Of a stretch of DNA of 64,000 nt, positions 12,570 to 24,114 are shown one piece after another. A program made the translations under genes and the position numbers. Source of the DNA: Flammulina velutipes (lineage: Eukaryota; Basidiomycota; Agaricomycetes; Agaricales; Physalacriaceae); the NCBI GenBank assembly GCA_011800155.1, contig CM022372.1:1302001-1366000 (forward strand), read 5' to 3'. Numbering within the stretch: position 1 is the first letter of the stretch; every line of letters begins with the position of its first letter. The notes below the pieces were generated by a model, which ran no database searches, was not told the DNA's origin, and worked only from the letters and a program-made list of their open reading frames with translations.

Positions 12570-14343
12570 TCATGAGCGACGGATACCGCTAGCAGCGTTG
12601 AAGAGGGTCATCTTGACTTGAGCCAAGGCGTCGCGCTCATCTGGAGTAAGGATCCCCGAGCCTTCACTCGACGGCGCGTCAAAGAACAGCAGCAACTTGT
12701 TGAGGTGCTCCTCTGCCTCCGCCATGCTTGGTATCGGGTTATCTGAAGGGGTGCTGATAGGCTGGTAGACGACCCTTCCGTCATGATAGAGAGTAGGCAG
12801 TAGGCCGTCCACCGACTGTGGGAAATGCTCCATCTGATCCATCGGTTGAGCGGAAGACATGTGCTCGTGCTCGTGGTGGTCGTGATGCTGGAGTTGGTGT
12901 TGGTCGTGGTGTTCAAGGGGAGAATGGTGCTGCTGATGCTCGAGGATGTGCTGCTGTTGACCGAGATCGAGGACGAGGGGCGGTGAATGTTCGGTGTGAG
13001 ATTGGTGGTGATGATTAGAATCGGAAGAGTGCTCTCGTTGGTGTTGCTCGGCAGCGGCGGCAGCGGCTGCAGCATCTTGCTCAGCTTGCCAGCGAGCCTC
13101 GAGGGGAATGACTTCGCCGTCGAGGCCTATATGTTCCGGCTTGACCTCCAGATCGAAAGCCTGAGGAAGAACAGTGATGATCATTTCTTGAGTATCGAAG
13201 GTGCCCATTCCCATTGCTTTGGCCTTTTTGGTGTTGCTCTTGGGGCCTATGCCTGTCCAGACGCCACCTCGTATGCCATGCCGATGCTTGAAGTTTTCGA
13301 CCCAGCCAGAACTAGCTTTGAAACGGTCTTCGCCGACACCAAGACACCTTGCGACGTCGCGAGCTTTTTCCCTTAGCCTCATGTCTGAAAGAGTGGTCTT
13401 TTGGGTCTCAGAATCGGCGAGCCAGTCCATCATGTGGGACTCGATGTTGGGGAACTTTGATGGTCTGGGAAAAATTAGTACAACGGCGAAGATAAGAGAG
13501 AAAGCCACTAACCGATGCTTGGCTATCCGCATGTCTTCGCCGTCCGGAATACTTAGCCATTTTATTTTGTGCTTGAGTATTTTGCTGATAGTGCTGCGTT
13601 CGACGCCATATTGCGCCGCGATGTCTTCTTGCCTTGCGGCAGGGTTGTCCCTGTGGAACTCACATATGGCCTTGCGGTCCAAGTTGAAGAGCCGTTGTTT
13701 GCGTTGCTTGGGTTTGGCAACGTCCATGGGAGGCGGGAACGTGGCAAAGGTCTGTGCATTTGATGTGGCGGAGACAGATGAGGTAGTTGTGACTGTGCTG
13801 AGCGCCGGCGACGCGGACCGGGGATGCGAGTGAGATGAGGCAGATCGAGAATGATGATAGTAAGGAAGCGCAGAGGGGGAGTAGGGCGTTGTAGAGGAAT
13901 CGGGGGTGAGTGGGTACGGCGGAAGCATTTGGGGCGGGCCGGGCATAGACATTGATAGTCGTTGGCGGTGAGTCTGCGGCGAGTCGGGCGCGGGAGACTG
14001 ATAAGCAGCACGCTGTTTGCAACAGTGTTAGAAATGAGAAAGTATCTGGACGTGGCTGGTGGCGTACCGATGGAGAACGAGCAACTGATGTCGACCGGCG
14101 ACCGTGGCTCTCTTTTTGCTCGAAAGCTGCGCGCTGTCGGCGAGTCATAACGCGAGCTGGACCGACTGAAGATGGGACTTGTTCAAACGATAAGGAAGCA
14201 GAGTCCGACTGATGCTGAGGGACGGCATAGGACGACGAAACGGATGGGACAGGCGATGGATATTCTCCCTCCGGGTAATGCGTCGACGACGATTGCTGAT
14301 GATAGGATGTACTCCAGTGCACATCCTGCTGGGCATTGTCCAT
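12570..14343 (-). CDS. CENP-B-type helix-turn-helix DNA-binding protein
   Basis: Nuclear DNA-binding protein with the two-part HTH of CENP-B/Tc5-pogo-like proteins. A first HTH (KAICEFHRDNPAARQEDIAAQYGVERSTISKIL) is followed after a short intron (about 13460-13515) by a CENP-B box-binding half (ESHMMDWLADSE..LREKARDVARCLG..FKASSGWVENFKHRHGI). MTRRQRAAFEQ near the N-terminus is typical of agaricomycete members. No DDE nuclease domain follows. Instead the C-terminus has an Ala run and a His/Gln-rich tract (about 12860-13030) and an acidic end, so it is a domesticated regulator type and not a transposase. Exon 1 (MDNAQQD, 14343) joins the second exon through a GTACGC..CAG intron giving SRAAYQSPAP. 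A start 18 codons upstream (14397) is also open. Family-wide roles include centromere binding and transcription; which applies here is unknown. Confidence 0.85.
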
Positions 14344-14397
14344 CGAACCGAACGGTCTGAAGAGATGTCTAGCAGAGACTAGAGGGCTTCGGAGCAT

Positions 14398-17300
14398 TGT
14401 CAGTGTTGGCCAAGGGCAACGTGTGCGGCGATGAGCAACGTACAGAAGCTCTGAAGGTTTTTGTAGGCTCTTGACTGCCTTTTAAATGGTAAAAGAAAGA
14501 GGAAAATCAGTCAACCGAAAGAGAACAGCGTCCTCTTGCGACTGGTAGATCGCCAACTTGTTGGAGTTCTCCCACACAAGAACGCGATCTCAGGTATTGC
14601 CTTTTCGGGTAACTCCATTCACTCTCTGCTCCCGTCCTTGTTCTTGCTCTTGTCCTCTTTCCGCTTCCTCCTGGCAACTAGCGCCCTGCTCTTGTTTATT
14701 GTTCTCAAGTGATACGCGTCTATGTCAATTTTCTCCTTCTCTCTCGCGCAAATTCCTAGTCAACAAAATACTAGACTTTTTCCACTCCTGCCACGCGTCT
14801 TATCGCTGAATATCCACCGTCTTCCTTCATTGTCACCGGACATACCCTCTACACGAGGCAAACTGCTGTAATTTCATTCAAGGCCTACTCTTCTCGCCCC
14901 GGACACTGTTTGCCACTCGCTGCCGCAGCCGCACCTGTCTCGGAAATGAAACCAGGCCATTACCCAGCGGGTCCGTACTCCTAATGTCGACTTCCCTCTA
15001 TCAACACCTCTGTAAATGCCGGGTGGCACTCCGATCTCGGAACTTGCTAATTATCTCCACTAAACATCCATTGCATTCGACCAACCAGACAGAGTGGCGT
15101 ACCGTCGATATAGTTCCGATAGCTATCTCCCTGCGACCAGAGAAACTTCAGACGCCTCGTTTCCTTCTAGAACTCCCTTCTTACGCTCAAATCTAGTTTC
15201 TCTTGCTTGTGAGAATTTTCCTTTCGCCACACCATTGTGGGTGTCCGACCCATGCCTTACACTCTCAATCTTAGTACTTTCAATTCAAGTTTCCTCAACC
15301 CCCCAGAATACGCAAGTCAACACTTTGTAGGCACTTTGCACGAGGCATCACTCGATCAAGGGTTCGAATCGTTACATGAGTTCGACGCTCAAATCTTCCG
15401 CATCCCCATCGATTCCACTTCATGCCATGTCAGCTGCTTCCTTAACGCTAAGCGCTCAGTCATCGCTTCAAAATTTGAACGGAACTCTAACTCAGTGTTC
15501 TACGCGCTGTTCTCCGTGTCCAGGATCAAGGATCGGGTCTTGAGACTGTACGGACTAGTCGGCCCCTTAGCAATACAGGACGAGGCTTGCAAAATTATAT
15601 CTAGGCCTTAGCCAACTTCCGTTTGGTAGTTTCGGAATCATACGCGTTCGCCTCTGCCTCTATGACCACCTTTCATTAATCGATGGATAGACTATCTCTC
15701 CATCATCTTCGACTTACAGTGTTCGCCTGCGAATTTCCGATTTATGTGCGATGACGAGAGGATCATTCAATCCTCGAAGTCCTGATAATTATTCGAAAAC
15801 GAGAGGTAGTACTATGGTATTATGGCAAGCGTAGAGTGAATGCCACGGTTCAGGCGCTCGACTTCGGTCTCATTTAACTTCTATGACCCTTGGTTCCACA
15901 GCTCAAAGACATACAAATGCACCTTGCCATCAGTTATACCCCTTCATCGATGGTGGCTTGCCGACAATGAATGTCATAAAATATTTTCCTACACACGACA
16001 TTCCATGACTGAATGCCAGGTTCCTGAAGACAGTAAGAGTACTCTTTCCATTGACATCCTCCGAAGACGCCAGAAAAGACATTCGCCGCCGCTGAACGCA
16101 AAGTCAAACTCCGTTCTTATGGGATATCTCGGATCCAGTTACGAGCGTTGTATAGTAATTCCCAAGCTATACTCTAACCTTGAGTGTCCTTCCGGCATTC
16201 TTTCGGGGGAGAGCCTTCGGTCGACTCCAGAGTAACTAGGAGCCTCCAATTAGAATCAGAGGTAACATAAAAATCGAGGCCAACGTCCAATGACCCATGA
16301 CCCATTACCGATTGAACTACCGCCTCAGAAAAGGATAGGCCTTCTGTCATGTACCACACATTCTTCTTCTGAATGCTTCTGATTTACTGAGAGATAAAGC
16401 CTGTCATTAAATTTCTCATTTCCATTCACTTCTACAACATTCCACCCCCAGTTTTGTATGCGCGTCGAGGAACAACCGAACTGATGGCCCACGATGCGTC
16501 ACTGATCGCGATTTAAATTTAATGATCGAGGTCCTTCCTGTGGTTCCTTTCCGAGATATAGGGACTGACTTACCTTTTTTGTAAAGCTCCTCCTCGAAAT
16601 GCGAACTTCGACCGTCTGTTGTTTGTGGGGTACTTCCAAGGGCAACTCTCCGGCCGCCACCAATACTAGACTTCCTCGTCTCCCTGAACAGTGGACACTC
16701 ATATCGATGTCAAGTTAGGTGCTAGCCTACATGTAGTGTGTGTACCTGAGGAAAACTGCGTTCACTTGTAGCGTTATACCCATTGATAGCGCAATAGTTC
16801 AGAACGTGTACTGCACGCAAGCTACGTTTTAACCGTCAGGCGACCCATATCAGCCTCTTGGGCCTGGCTCAGCCATGGAAAATCTAAACCTCCGCAATGA
16901 ACAGTGGACACGCAATATTCTCTGGAATTCTACACGCGAGATGACTATCTGATTATCAGTGCTGGTCTAAGTCAAGACAAACTGTACTTCCGGAGGAAAT
17001 AGTTCTATGGGCACATATTGAATACTTTTGTTTTAAGGTTCTGGTAATTTGAATGCTTATTTTCGGACTTCCAGGATCAGAAGCGTGCATAGAATTGTGG
17101 CGAGACGAAAATTGATTAGATTAGATGAAATGCTGAGGTAAGCAAACGCGTCTTGAAATTTGCCCTCCACGAACTGTTCACACAGGCTGCAGCTGGAGCG
17201 CGTGCAAAACATCACATGAGGCGTATACGCGAGGATGACTCCGTCTCTGTCAAGTCACGTTGCATGAAGCTTGAAGCTTTGACTCGACAATACGCGCAAG

Positions 17301-18171
17301 GTGTGTGCATGAGACTGGTCCCATAAATGGTTCTATTTATGCTGTTGCTGTATAGTCTGACCAATAGCAACACAATGCAGACCCATTCATTGATCCCTGA
17401 ACTCGTCTGGTTGGTTCTCTTTACTACGAGGCGCTGTAAACTCGAAGCTCGCAACCAATCACCGCGAACGTACAAGCTCTCAGACTTCTTGTCCCCGGGT
17501 TCGGTGGTGCCCAATGAAGCAGGCCTCGTGAGACTTCTACAGCTACTATTAGATGGATGCTGGCATGGCGTTGATGAGGGTGTCTGGTACGTGTTATTCT
17601 AGGACCGGCTCTTTCTCACTGACCACAGGTCGCAGAGTTCGTCTACAACAGTCATGCACAAGACTATTGTAAAACGATCGACTACGTGCTATTCGTACGG
17701 CGATTTGGGCGCTCCCGGAATGAATCGTTCGCTGACGCAAATTAAGTGGCTTTGAGTGTGGCATGTCGGACCTTTCCGCCATGGAAGGAATTATAAGAAG
17801 GCAAGTTTACTTCAATGAGCTTCAAAGTATCAACTGACCTTCGGATAGTAGCGGGTAGTGCGAACAGAAGTTCTGTATCATACCGGTCGATACTTCGTTT
17901 CTGCCTGGCGCGAACACAATTCAGGTGGAATCGTCATTGTATGGACTATCTACAGCAAGTCAAAAGACTGTCATTCTGCTATATTGAACGCCATTGGCGA
18001 TATAGCCGTGAACAGCCGTTAGCTCGCTCATTGAGCGCATCTCGGTCTAATTTTAGATCTCGCCTCTCGAATGCGTGCTGATACGTCCTAATTGCACTAA
18101 TGTCGTCAATCTTGCTCCGTTTCTGACAGGTTCAAAATCAGCGATACGAGGCAAATACATTATCCGCGACC
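14398..18171. other. long gene-free stretch upstream of the OPT gene
   Basis: 3.8 kb with only short frames lacking domains, clear intron signals or repeats. The first part (about 14560-15250) is pyrimidine-rich on the plus strand and may be promoter or untranslated leader. The section 17320-17600 has a 91-codon hydrophobic frame with no support. I see no transposon ends, long repeats or convincing tRNA. It could hide a non-coding RNA or a degraded gene. Confidence 0.5.
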
Positions 18172-21100
18172 ATGCCTCTCTTTCCCAAGTTCTGGTCCGC
18201 CTCTGGGAGGACCTCTGCTGCCATTACACCAGAATCCGTTCTTCCACCTGTTTTGGAGAACGAAAAGGCCATCGGAGAAGATAAAAGCGGAGATGTCGAT
18301 GTCGAAAAGAGCAGTAGTTTCGACAGCCCTGGGAATGAGCTAGCCTATCGCGCGGAAAAGGTCGAACTCACACCGATGGAGGCTGCGCGATGGAACGTAG
18401 ATGGGGACGAGTCGCCATTCCCCGAGGTGCAGGCTTGTGTGCCCACTACGGATGATTCCACTTTGGAGGTCAACAGTGCGTTCTTCGTTCTGCCTGCGAT
18501 ATTGTAGTTCCAATTCTTCTTCTAGCCTTTCGCATGTGGGTCTTGACAACGGTCTTTGTTATACTCTTTTCGGGCGTCAACCAGTTCTTCTCGTACGTTG
18601 TCTCTTTCGTATACAATTCACTACTCACCTGCTTATGTAGTCTGCGATATGTATGCATCCTCCCCCTCTTACATCCCTCTCGGTTGTTTACAACCTTTGT
18701 ATAGCCGAGCTTATCTCTGAGCTACGTGGTAGCCCAACTTCTGGTCTTTCCGATAGGCCGGGCATGGGAGAAGCTACCTACCTGGCGTGTGGGATTCGGC
18801 CGTTATGGCTTCCGCCTTAACCCCGGACGCTTTAACATCAAGTGCGTACCTTTGGAATTCATTTCTGATGATATTATCTGAGCAACCTGTCATAAGGGAA
18901 CACGCTGTTATCGTTATTTGCGTTAATCTAACTACTGGCACAGCCTATGCCATGGGCTCGTTGGTAGCGATAACGAGTAAAGAGGTAAAACTTTTTCCAT
19001 CAGCATCTCTTTTTCTGAAAAAGGTTTAGTTCTGGGGTCGCGACTTGGGTGCAGGATTCGGAGTCTGTTACATTATGACGACGCAGTTCCTTGGACTGGG
19101 TCTCGCTGGTCTTGCGCGACGCTGGATTGTGTATCCCGCTGCCATGATTTGGCCGTCTACGCTTGCGTCTACTGTGCTTTTCAAAACTCTGCATGAACGT
19201 CAAGAAGACTCGCCTGCGAACGGTTGGACTATAACGCGTATGAGACTTCATACCTGTGATAACAGTGATTGACTACTGTCTTAGGATATCGCTTCTATTT
19301 CTACGTCGTTCTGGGAGGCTTCATATGGTACTTCTTCCCGGACTATATCATGACCTGCTTGTCCACTTTTGCCTTTGTTACGTGGATCGCACCGGAGAAC
19401 CAGATCGTCAATACCATCTTCGGAGTGAGTCGTTTTACACCTTTTTTTGCGACGATGCTTACGCTGTGCTTGCTCAGATGAACAGTGGGTTGGGCCTCAT
19501 TCCCATCAGTTTTGACTGGACCGTCATCTCATACGCTGGCCAACCTCTGACAACACCGTTTTGGGTTACTTCTAATTGTTTCGCTGCTGTTGCCATCTTC
19601 TATCTCTTCTTGTCACCGATTCTATATTGTGGGTTCACTCCAGAGAAACATAACCTAGTTCAATTTCTCACATCCTCTGGCAGACACGGGTGCATGGCAC
19701 AGCTGGTACCTTCCTCTCATTTCGAGCTCGACTTTCGATAATACTGGCCATAAGGTGATACACGTATCTAAAGTGTGTTGTGCCACGTCCTCATCGCTAT
19801 GACGCAGTATAACATTAGTAGAGTGGTCAACGAGGACTACTCCTTCAACCTCGACAAGTATGAGCAGTACTCTCCGATGTACATCTCAATGGTAAGCAGA
19901 AAACGGCACCTGGGCCCAGATCTTTGATTCTCAATATTCACTAGGCCTACTCCATCTCATACGGCCTGAATGTATGTCTCTCCGCTCATCCATCAACATT
20001 GCAAGCTGATATAGTACGTTAAAAGTTCGCCGCTATTACCGGTATCTTTTTCCATACCTACCTTTACAGCGGTAAAGATATCTGGGCCAAGGTTTGTCCC
20101 GTCAAAAGACAATGTATTTTTTCTGATCATTCACGCCCCCAGGTCAAAAATTCTCGCGCAGGAGGAGAAGATATCCACAAGAGGATGATGAATAAGTACA
20201 AGGAGGTGCCCGACTGGCAAGTTACAATTCAAATTTGTGTCAGGATCAAAGTTCTCATTGCTATTGCAGGTGGTACATCATCTTAACTATTGCTACTCTC
20301 AGTCTTGGGATCTTCACCATTCGGTAAGCTGTCGTCTCAGATAGATACCACAGCCATTCAAAAGGGTCATTAGCTACTGGGACACCCAACTGCCCATTTG
20401 GGGTTTCATAGTCGTTGCATGGGGCATGGGCGTCGTCATGATTATCCCCGAGGGTATCCTGGAGGGAACGACCAACCAGCGCGTTTTCCTGAATATCATT
20501 ACGGAGCTGATTGCAGGTTATGCATGGCCTGGTAAGCCTTTCGCCAAGTATGTTATTGCGCTACATTGGGTTCAGCGCACTCAGTCTCGTTTATAGCATG
20601 ATGATCAAGTTCTACGGATACAACTCGATCAAGCACGGCTTGGACTTCGCGATGGACTTGAAACTTGGCCAATACATGTCCGTTATTCTTCAACATGCAC
20701 CTTCCATCCGTCCTTATTCGTCTCTCGTTATCCAGGAAGATTGCTCCCCGCGTTTTGTTCGCTGCCCAGATCTACAGCAGTTTACTCGCGGCGACCGTTC
20801 AAGTCGGAGGTAGGCGCTATTATACCAGTGCCGTTGATAGAACGCTCATTCGAGGCAGTTTTCCGATGGATGCTGGGCCATATAGAGAACCTGTGTTCTA
20901 CGACTAACAAAGCTAGATTCACGTGTGCTGGTACTCGAGTTGTGTACAATGCTAGCTGTGAGTTTTAGATTCTGTCTCTAATATGCAAAATTCTAATATG
21001 TTGATAGTAATTTGGGGGAGTGCGTACTGGCGTTTTGAACTGTTGGCAAATCCATCTTACCGTTCAAATAGCTGTCGGCCCTCAACGCTTGTTTGAGAAA

Positions 21101-21753
21101 GGTCAGACCTACTGGCAAATTATGTGGTTCTTCTTGATTGGGGTAAGCCTTGATGCCAAATCTTCCGGAATTGAACTGAGGATGGTTTCCTGCAGCCCGT
21201 CTTGGTCGTAATTTTCTATCTCCTGTATAAGCGGTATCCGGATTCGTGGCTACGATACGTTAATTTGCCCATCTTGTTGGTAGTCTCTCGTTCTTGTCTT
21301 TGATTCCAGCTCATCGACTCGCTAGCTTCAACTCTGCCGGCAATATTCCGCCTGCCAATACTACTCAATACTCACTTTGGTTCATCACCGGCTTCATCTT
21401 CAACTATCTCATCCGACGACGTGCATTTGATTGGTGGAAGCGTTACAATTGTGAATATCTCCGCTCTCGTCTATATGTCGGTTTGACTAACTTTAACAGA
21501 TCTATTGTCGGCGGGATTGGATACTGGTGTGGCATTCGCAACCATTATCATCTTCTTTGCCTTGTCATACAATAACATCAACCTCAACTGGTGGGGGAAC
21601 ACGGCCTCTGACAACACATGTATGTTCTCTGTTCCCTTCACGTCAACATGCCTGGCGCTTATTGATCCGTCGAATCTAGTTGATTCGAGATCTATACCGT
21701 ACAAAACAGTGGCTCCGGGATCAACTTTTGGCCCAGCTCCTGGAGAATTTTAG
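18172..21753 (+). CDS. OPT-family oligopeptide transporter
   Basis: Plasma-membrane proton-coupled transporter of small peptides (OPT family), split into more than ten exons. A soluble acidic N-terminus ([11 protein letters not shown].., ending before 18510) precedes the multi-pass core. Family blocks seen in order are [60 protein letters not shown]-type GWDIWAKVK-like loop at about 20080-20170, [63 protein letters not shown], and [26 protein letters not shown]. The C-terminus, [10 protein letters not shown], is the usual OPT ending and fixes the stop at 21751-21753. [10 protein letters not shown] has Arg where family members usually have Pro, a mild oddity. The substrate (peptide or glutathione) cannot be told from sequence. 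Confidence 0.9.
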
Positions 21754-22251
21754 GACTTTCTTGGCACGTAGACGAATGTCATTTTACATGTATTCGAGCA
21801 GTATTTCGGGGACATATAGAGTTGATTACGCCTTTTCTACAGAATCCTGTCGTTGGAAACCTTTTGGCTAGAGTAACTCTCGGGGCCGAGTACTTCGTAA
21901 GGAAGATACAGCCGCCACATATGAGCACTGAGTAAGTATCCTTATTCTGCCGGTCGATGTGGAATTTTTCTCACAATTCTGAGTCCGTTAGCTGTATGGT
22001 GAGCTCAAGGAGCATGATCCCTAGTACCTCGGTGCAGCGTCTTACCAAAACCGTCACGATTCGTACTCGGGAGGCCAAGGAGAAGCAGGTGACTGGTGAG
22101 TGATATTATTCATGAAACACATATATTCGTATTGGCTACACCCGTGGCGGTCCTAACCGGAGCCACCTTTGCGGGGCGTCCCGGATCTGCCCGCAAGTGG
22201 TATATATTGACACGGTGTGTCGAGTCAATCTATTGTAACTACGACAAAGAA
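21754..22251. other. intergenic, promoter side of AOX
   Basis: This is the space between the tandem OPT and AOX genes. It contains short frames only. The AOX promoter must lie here; I see no recognisable regulatory motif that I can name with confidence. Confidence 0.4.
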
Positions 22252-23839
22252 ATGCTGAGGACCACAGCCATACGTCTTCCTGCACGTCAATTGACTGTTG
22301 GCGCGTTACACTTGCGGGGTCTTGCTTCCACCGCGAGTCGCGCCACACTTCCTTTACGCCACACAAGTGTAACGACCCAAGGTGAGTAGTTTTGCTTCCT
22401 TTACGCGCCTCAATAATTTAAATATTACAGACTCTAATGAAAGCAAACACGCAAGCGCCAGCAGTGGCACTTCCCAACTCACAGAACCCGGCGCGTCCAG
22501 CACTTTACCGATGCATGGTGACTGGGTGCTGTTTCACCCTGTCTACACTCAGGAGGAAATGAAAGCTGTGGAAGTATGTGCGACTCACATCCTCTCGTAT
22601 TTTTGTTTACCATCTGGTGGCACAAGGTTCTTCATCGCCAAGCCAAAACAATCCCCGACAAAGTTGCCTACAGCCTTGTCAAAATTTCTCGGTGCGTATA
22701 ATCAGTGATATTTTTATTCGCGCTAATATGTTAGACATTAGATGGGCCTACGATTTTGTATCTGGCTACAAGCACAAAGCCATTCCTCCTGACAACAATA
22801 TGTCTGTTGACCAGCTGCGTAAAGGGGGTTACATTCTAACGGAGCACGGGTGGCTTAACGTAAGAATATCCCCTCTCTTACGATACCTAGTCTTGACTGC
22901 TTGTCTAGCGGATCCTCGTTCTCGAGTCCATTGCCGGTGTTCCCGGAATGGTCGCTGCTACACTTCGTCACTTGCAAAGTCTTCGGCTCATGAAGCGAGA
23001 CAGCGGCTGGTACGTCGAAACGTCCCCGTCATTGAATACCCGGTTTCATTCCTCACAGGATCCACACTTGCCTGGAAGAAGCTGAGAACGAGCGCATGCA
23101 CCTCATGTAAGCTCTTCTGTATGATTAACTCAACGTCGACGATGTTTAATTAACATTGTGACAGGACATTTATGACTCTGAGACAACCTTCTCTACTGTT
23201 CCGAGGCCTAATTCTCGGTGCCCAAGGTGTCTTCTACAACCTCTTCTGTGCGCGGTTCATTATCTTCTTTTACATGGACATAGCTGATGCCAGAGCGTAA
23301 ACACAGTCATGGCGTACCTGGTCTCTCCCAAAACCTGTCATCGCTTCGTTGGACATCTTGAGGAAGAAGCCGTTCTCACCTAGTAAGTTGACTTATCCCC
23401 CCATCAAAAAAAGTTTATTCATCCTCTTAGTACTCGATGCATCAAAGAGCTCGAAGAAGGCCGTATACCCGAGTGGTCTGACAAGGCCGCACCACAAATC
23501 GCCATCGATTACTGGCGCCTGAAGCCCGACGCCAAACTTCTCGATGTCATATATGCCGTTCGCTCAGACGAGAGCACGCATCGCTTCGTCAACCACAGCC
23601 TAGCGAATCTAAACCCCAAAACGGACGTCAATCCATTCGCTATGCGAGAACCTGACATGCACGTCAAAGGGAAGCTGGTCGAGTGAGTAGCTGTCCGTTC
23701 ACTGAGAAATTTATCTGACGTACGTTCGACCTGTAGATTCAAAAGAGAAGAGGCCGGAAATTATCTTCAAGAGTCTCATAGGCTCATGATGGAGAAGACC
23801 AACGCTGCTATGAAACGAGAGGCGGCGAAGCTATCCTAA
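22252..23839 (+). CDS. AOX1: mitochondrial alternative oxidase
   Basis: Cyanide-insensitive ubiquinol oxidase of the inner mitochondrial membrane: it takes electrons from ubiquinol to oxygen, bypassing complexes III and IV. The N-terminus [14 protein letters not shown] is Arg-rich and non-acidic, as expected for a mitochondrial presequence, and is why I chose 22252. Diiron ligands are all visible: Glu in [11 protein letters not shown], the ExxH pair in [12 protein letters not shown], Glu in LEEEAV and the ExxH pair in SDESTHR. Family forms usually read LET and RADE; here LES and RSDE are conservative changes. Introns are short; the junction giving [16 protein letters not shown] was checked. 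The C-terminus ends KREAAKLS. In fungi AOX is commonly induced when the cytochrome pathway is blocked; regulation here is not visible in the sequence. Confidence 0.95.
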
Positions 23840-24114
23840 ATGGTCTGCCTGCCTCTTTCAGATCTCATGGACTATATACATCATCACACACATTGTCAGC
23901 ACCCCATTCAGCCATATAACATAACATACTCATAATCAAGCTATACTGTATTTAAATACCACCTGTCTTTATTCAACAACAAGAGCCACAGTCAAATAAT
24001 CCTCAGAGGTCCCTCATAAATTAAGTGATCAATATCTATTAAAACCTAACGTCCATCACAACTTACAAGCTACAGACAAAGAAATACAACATTCGAGAGG
24101 TAAGATATGCGCAA

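Noticed and set aside
13201..13833. 210-codon plus-strand frame opposite the CENP-B-like gene
   Set aside because: Shadow of the real coding strand; the minus strand carries the recognisable HTH.
15350..15400. GGTTCGAATC motif resembling a tRNA T-loop
   Set aside because: No matching T stem, acceptor stem or A box upstream.
14558..15611. Several plus-strand frames of 60-125 codons
   Set aside because: Composition follows the CT-rich DNA, no domain, no coherent exon chain.
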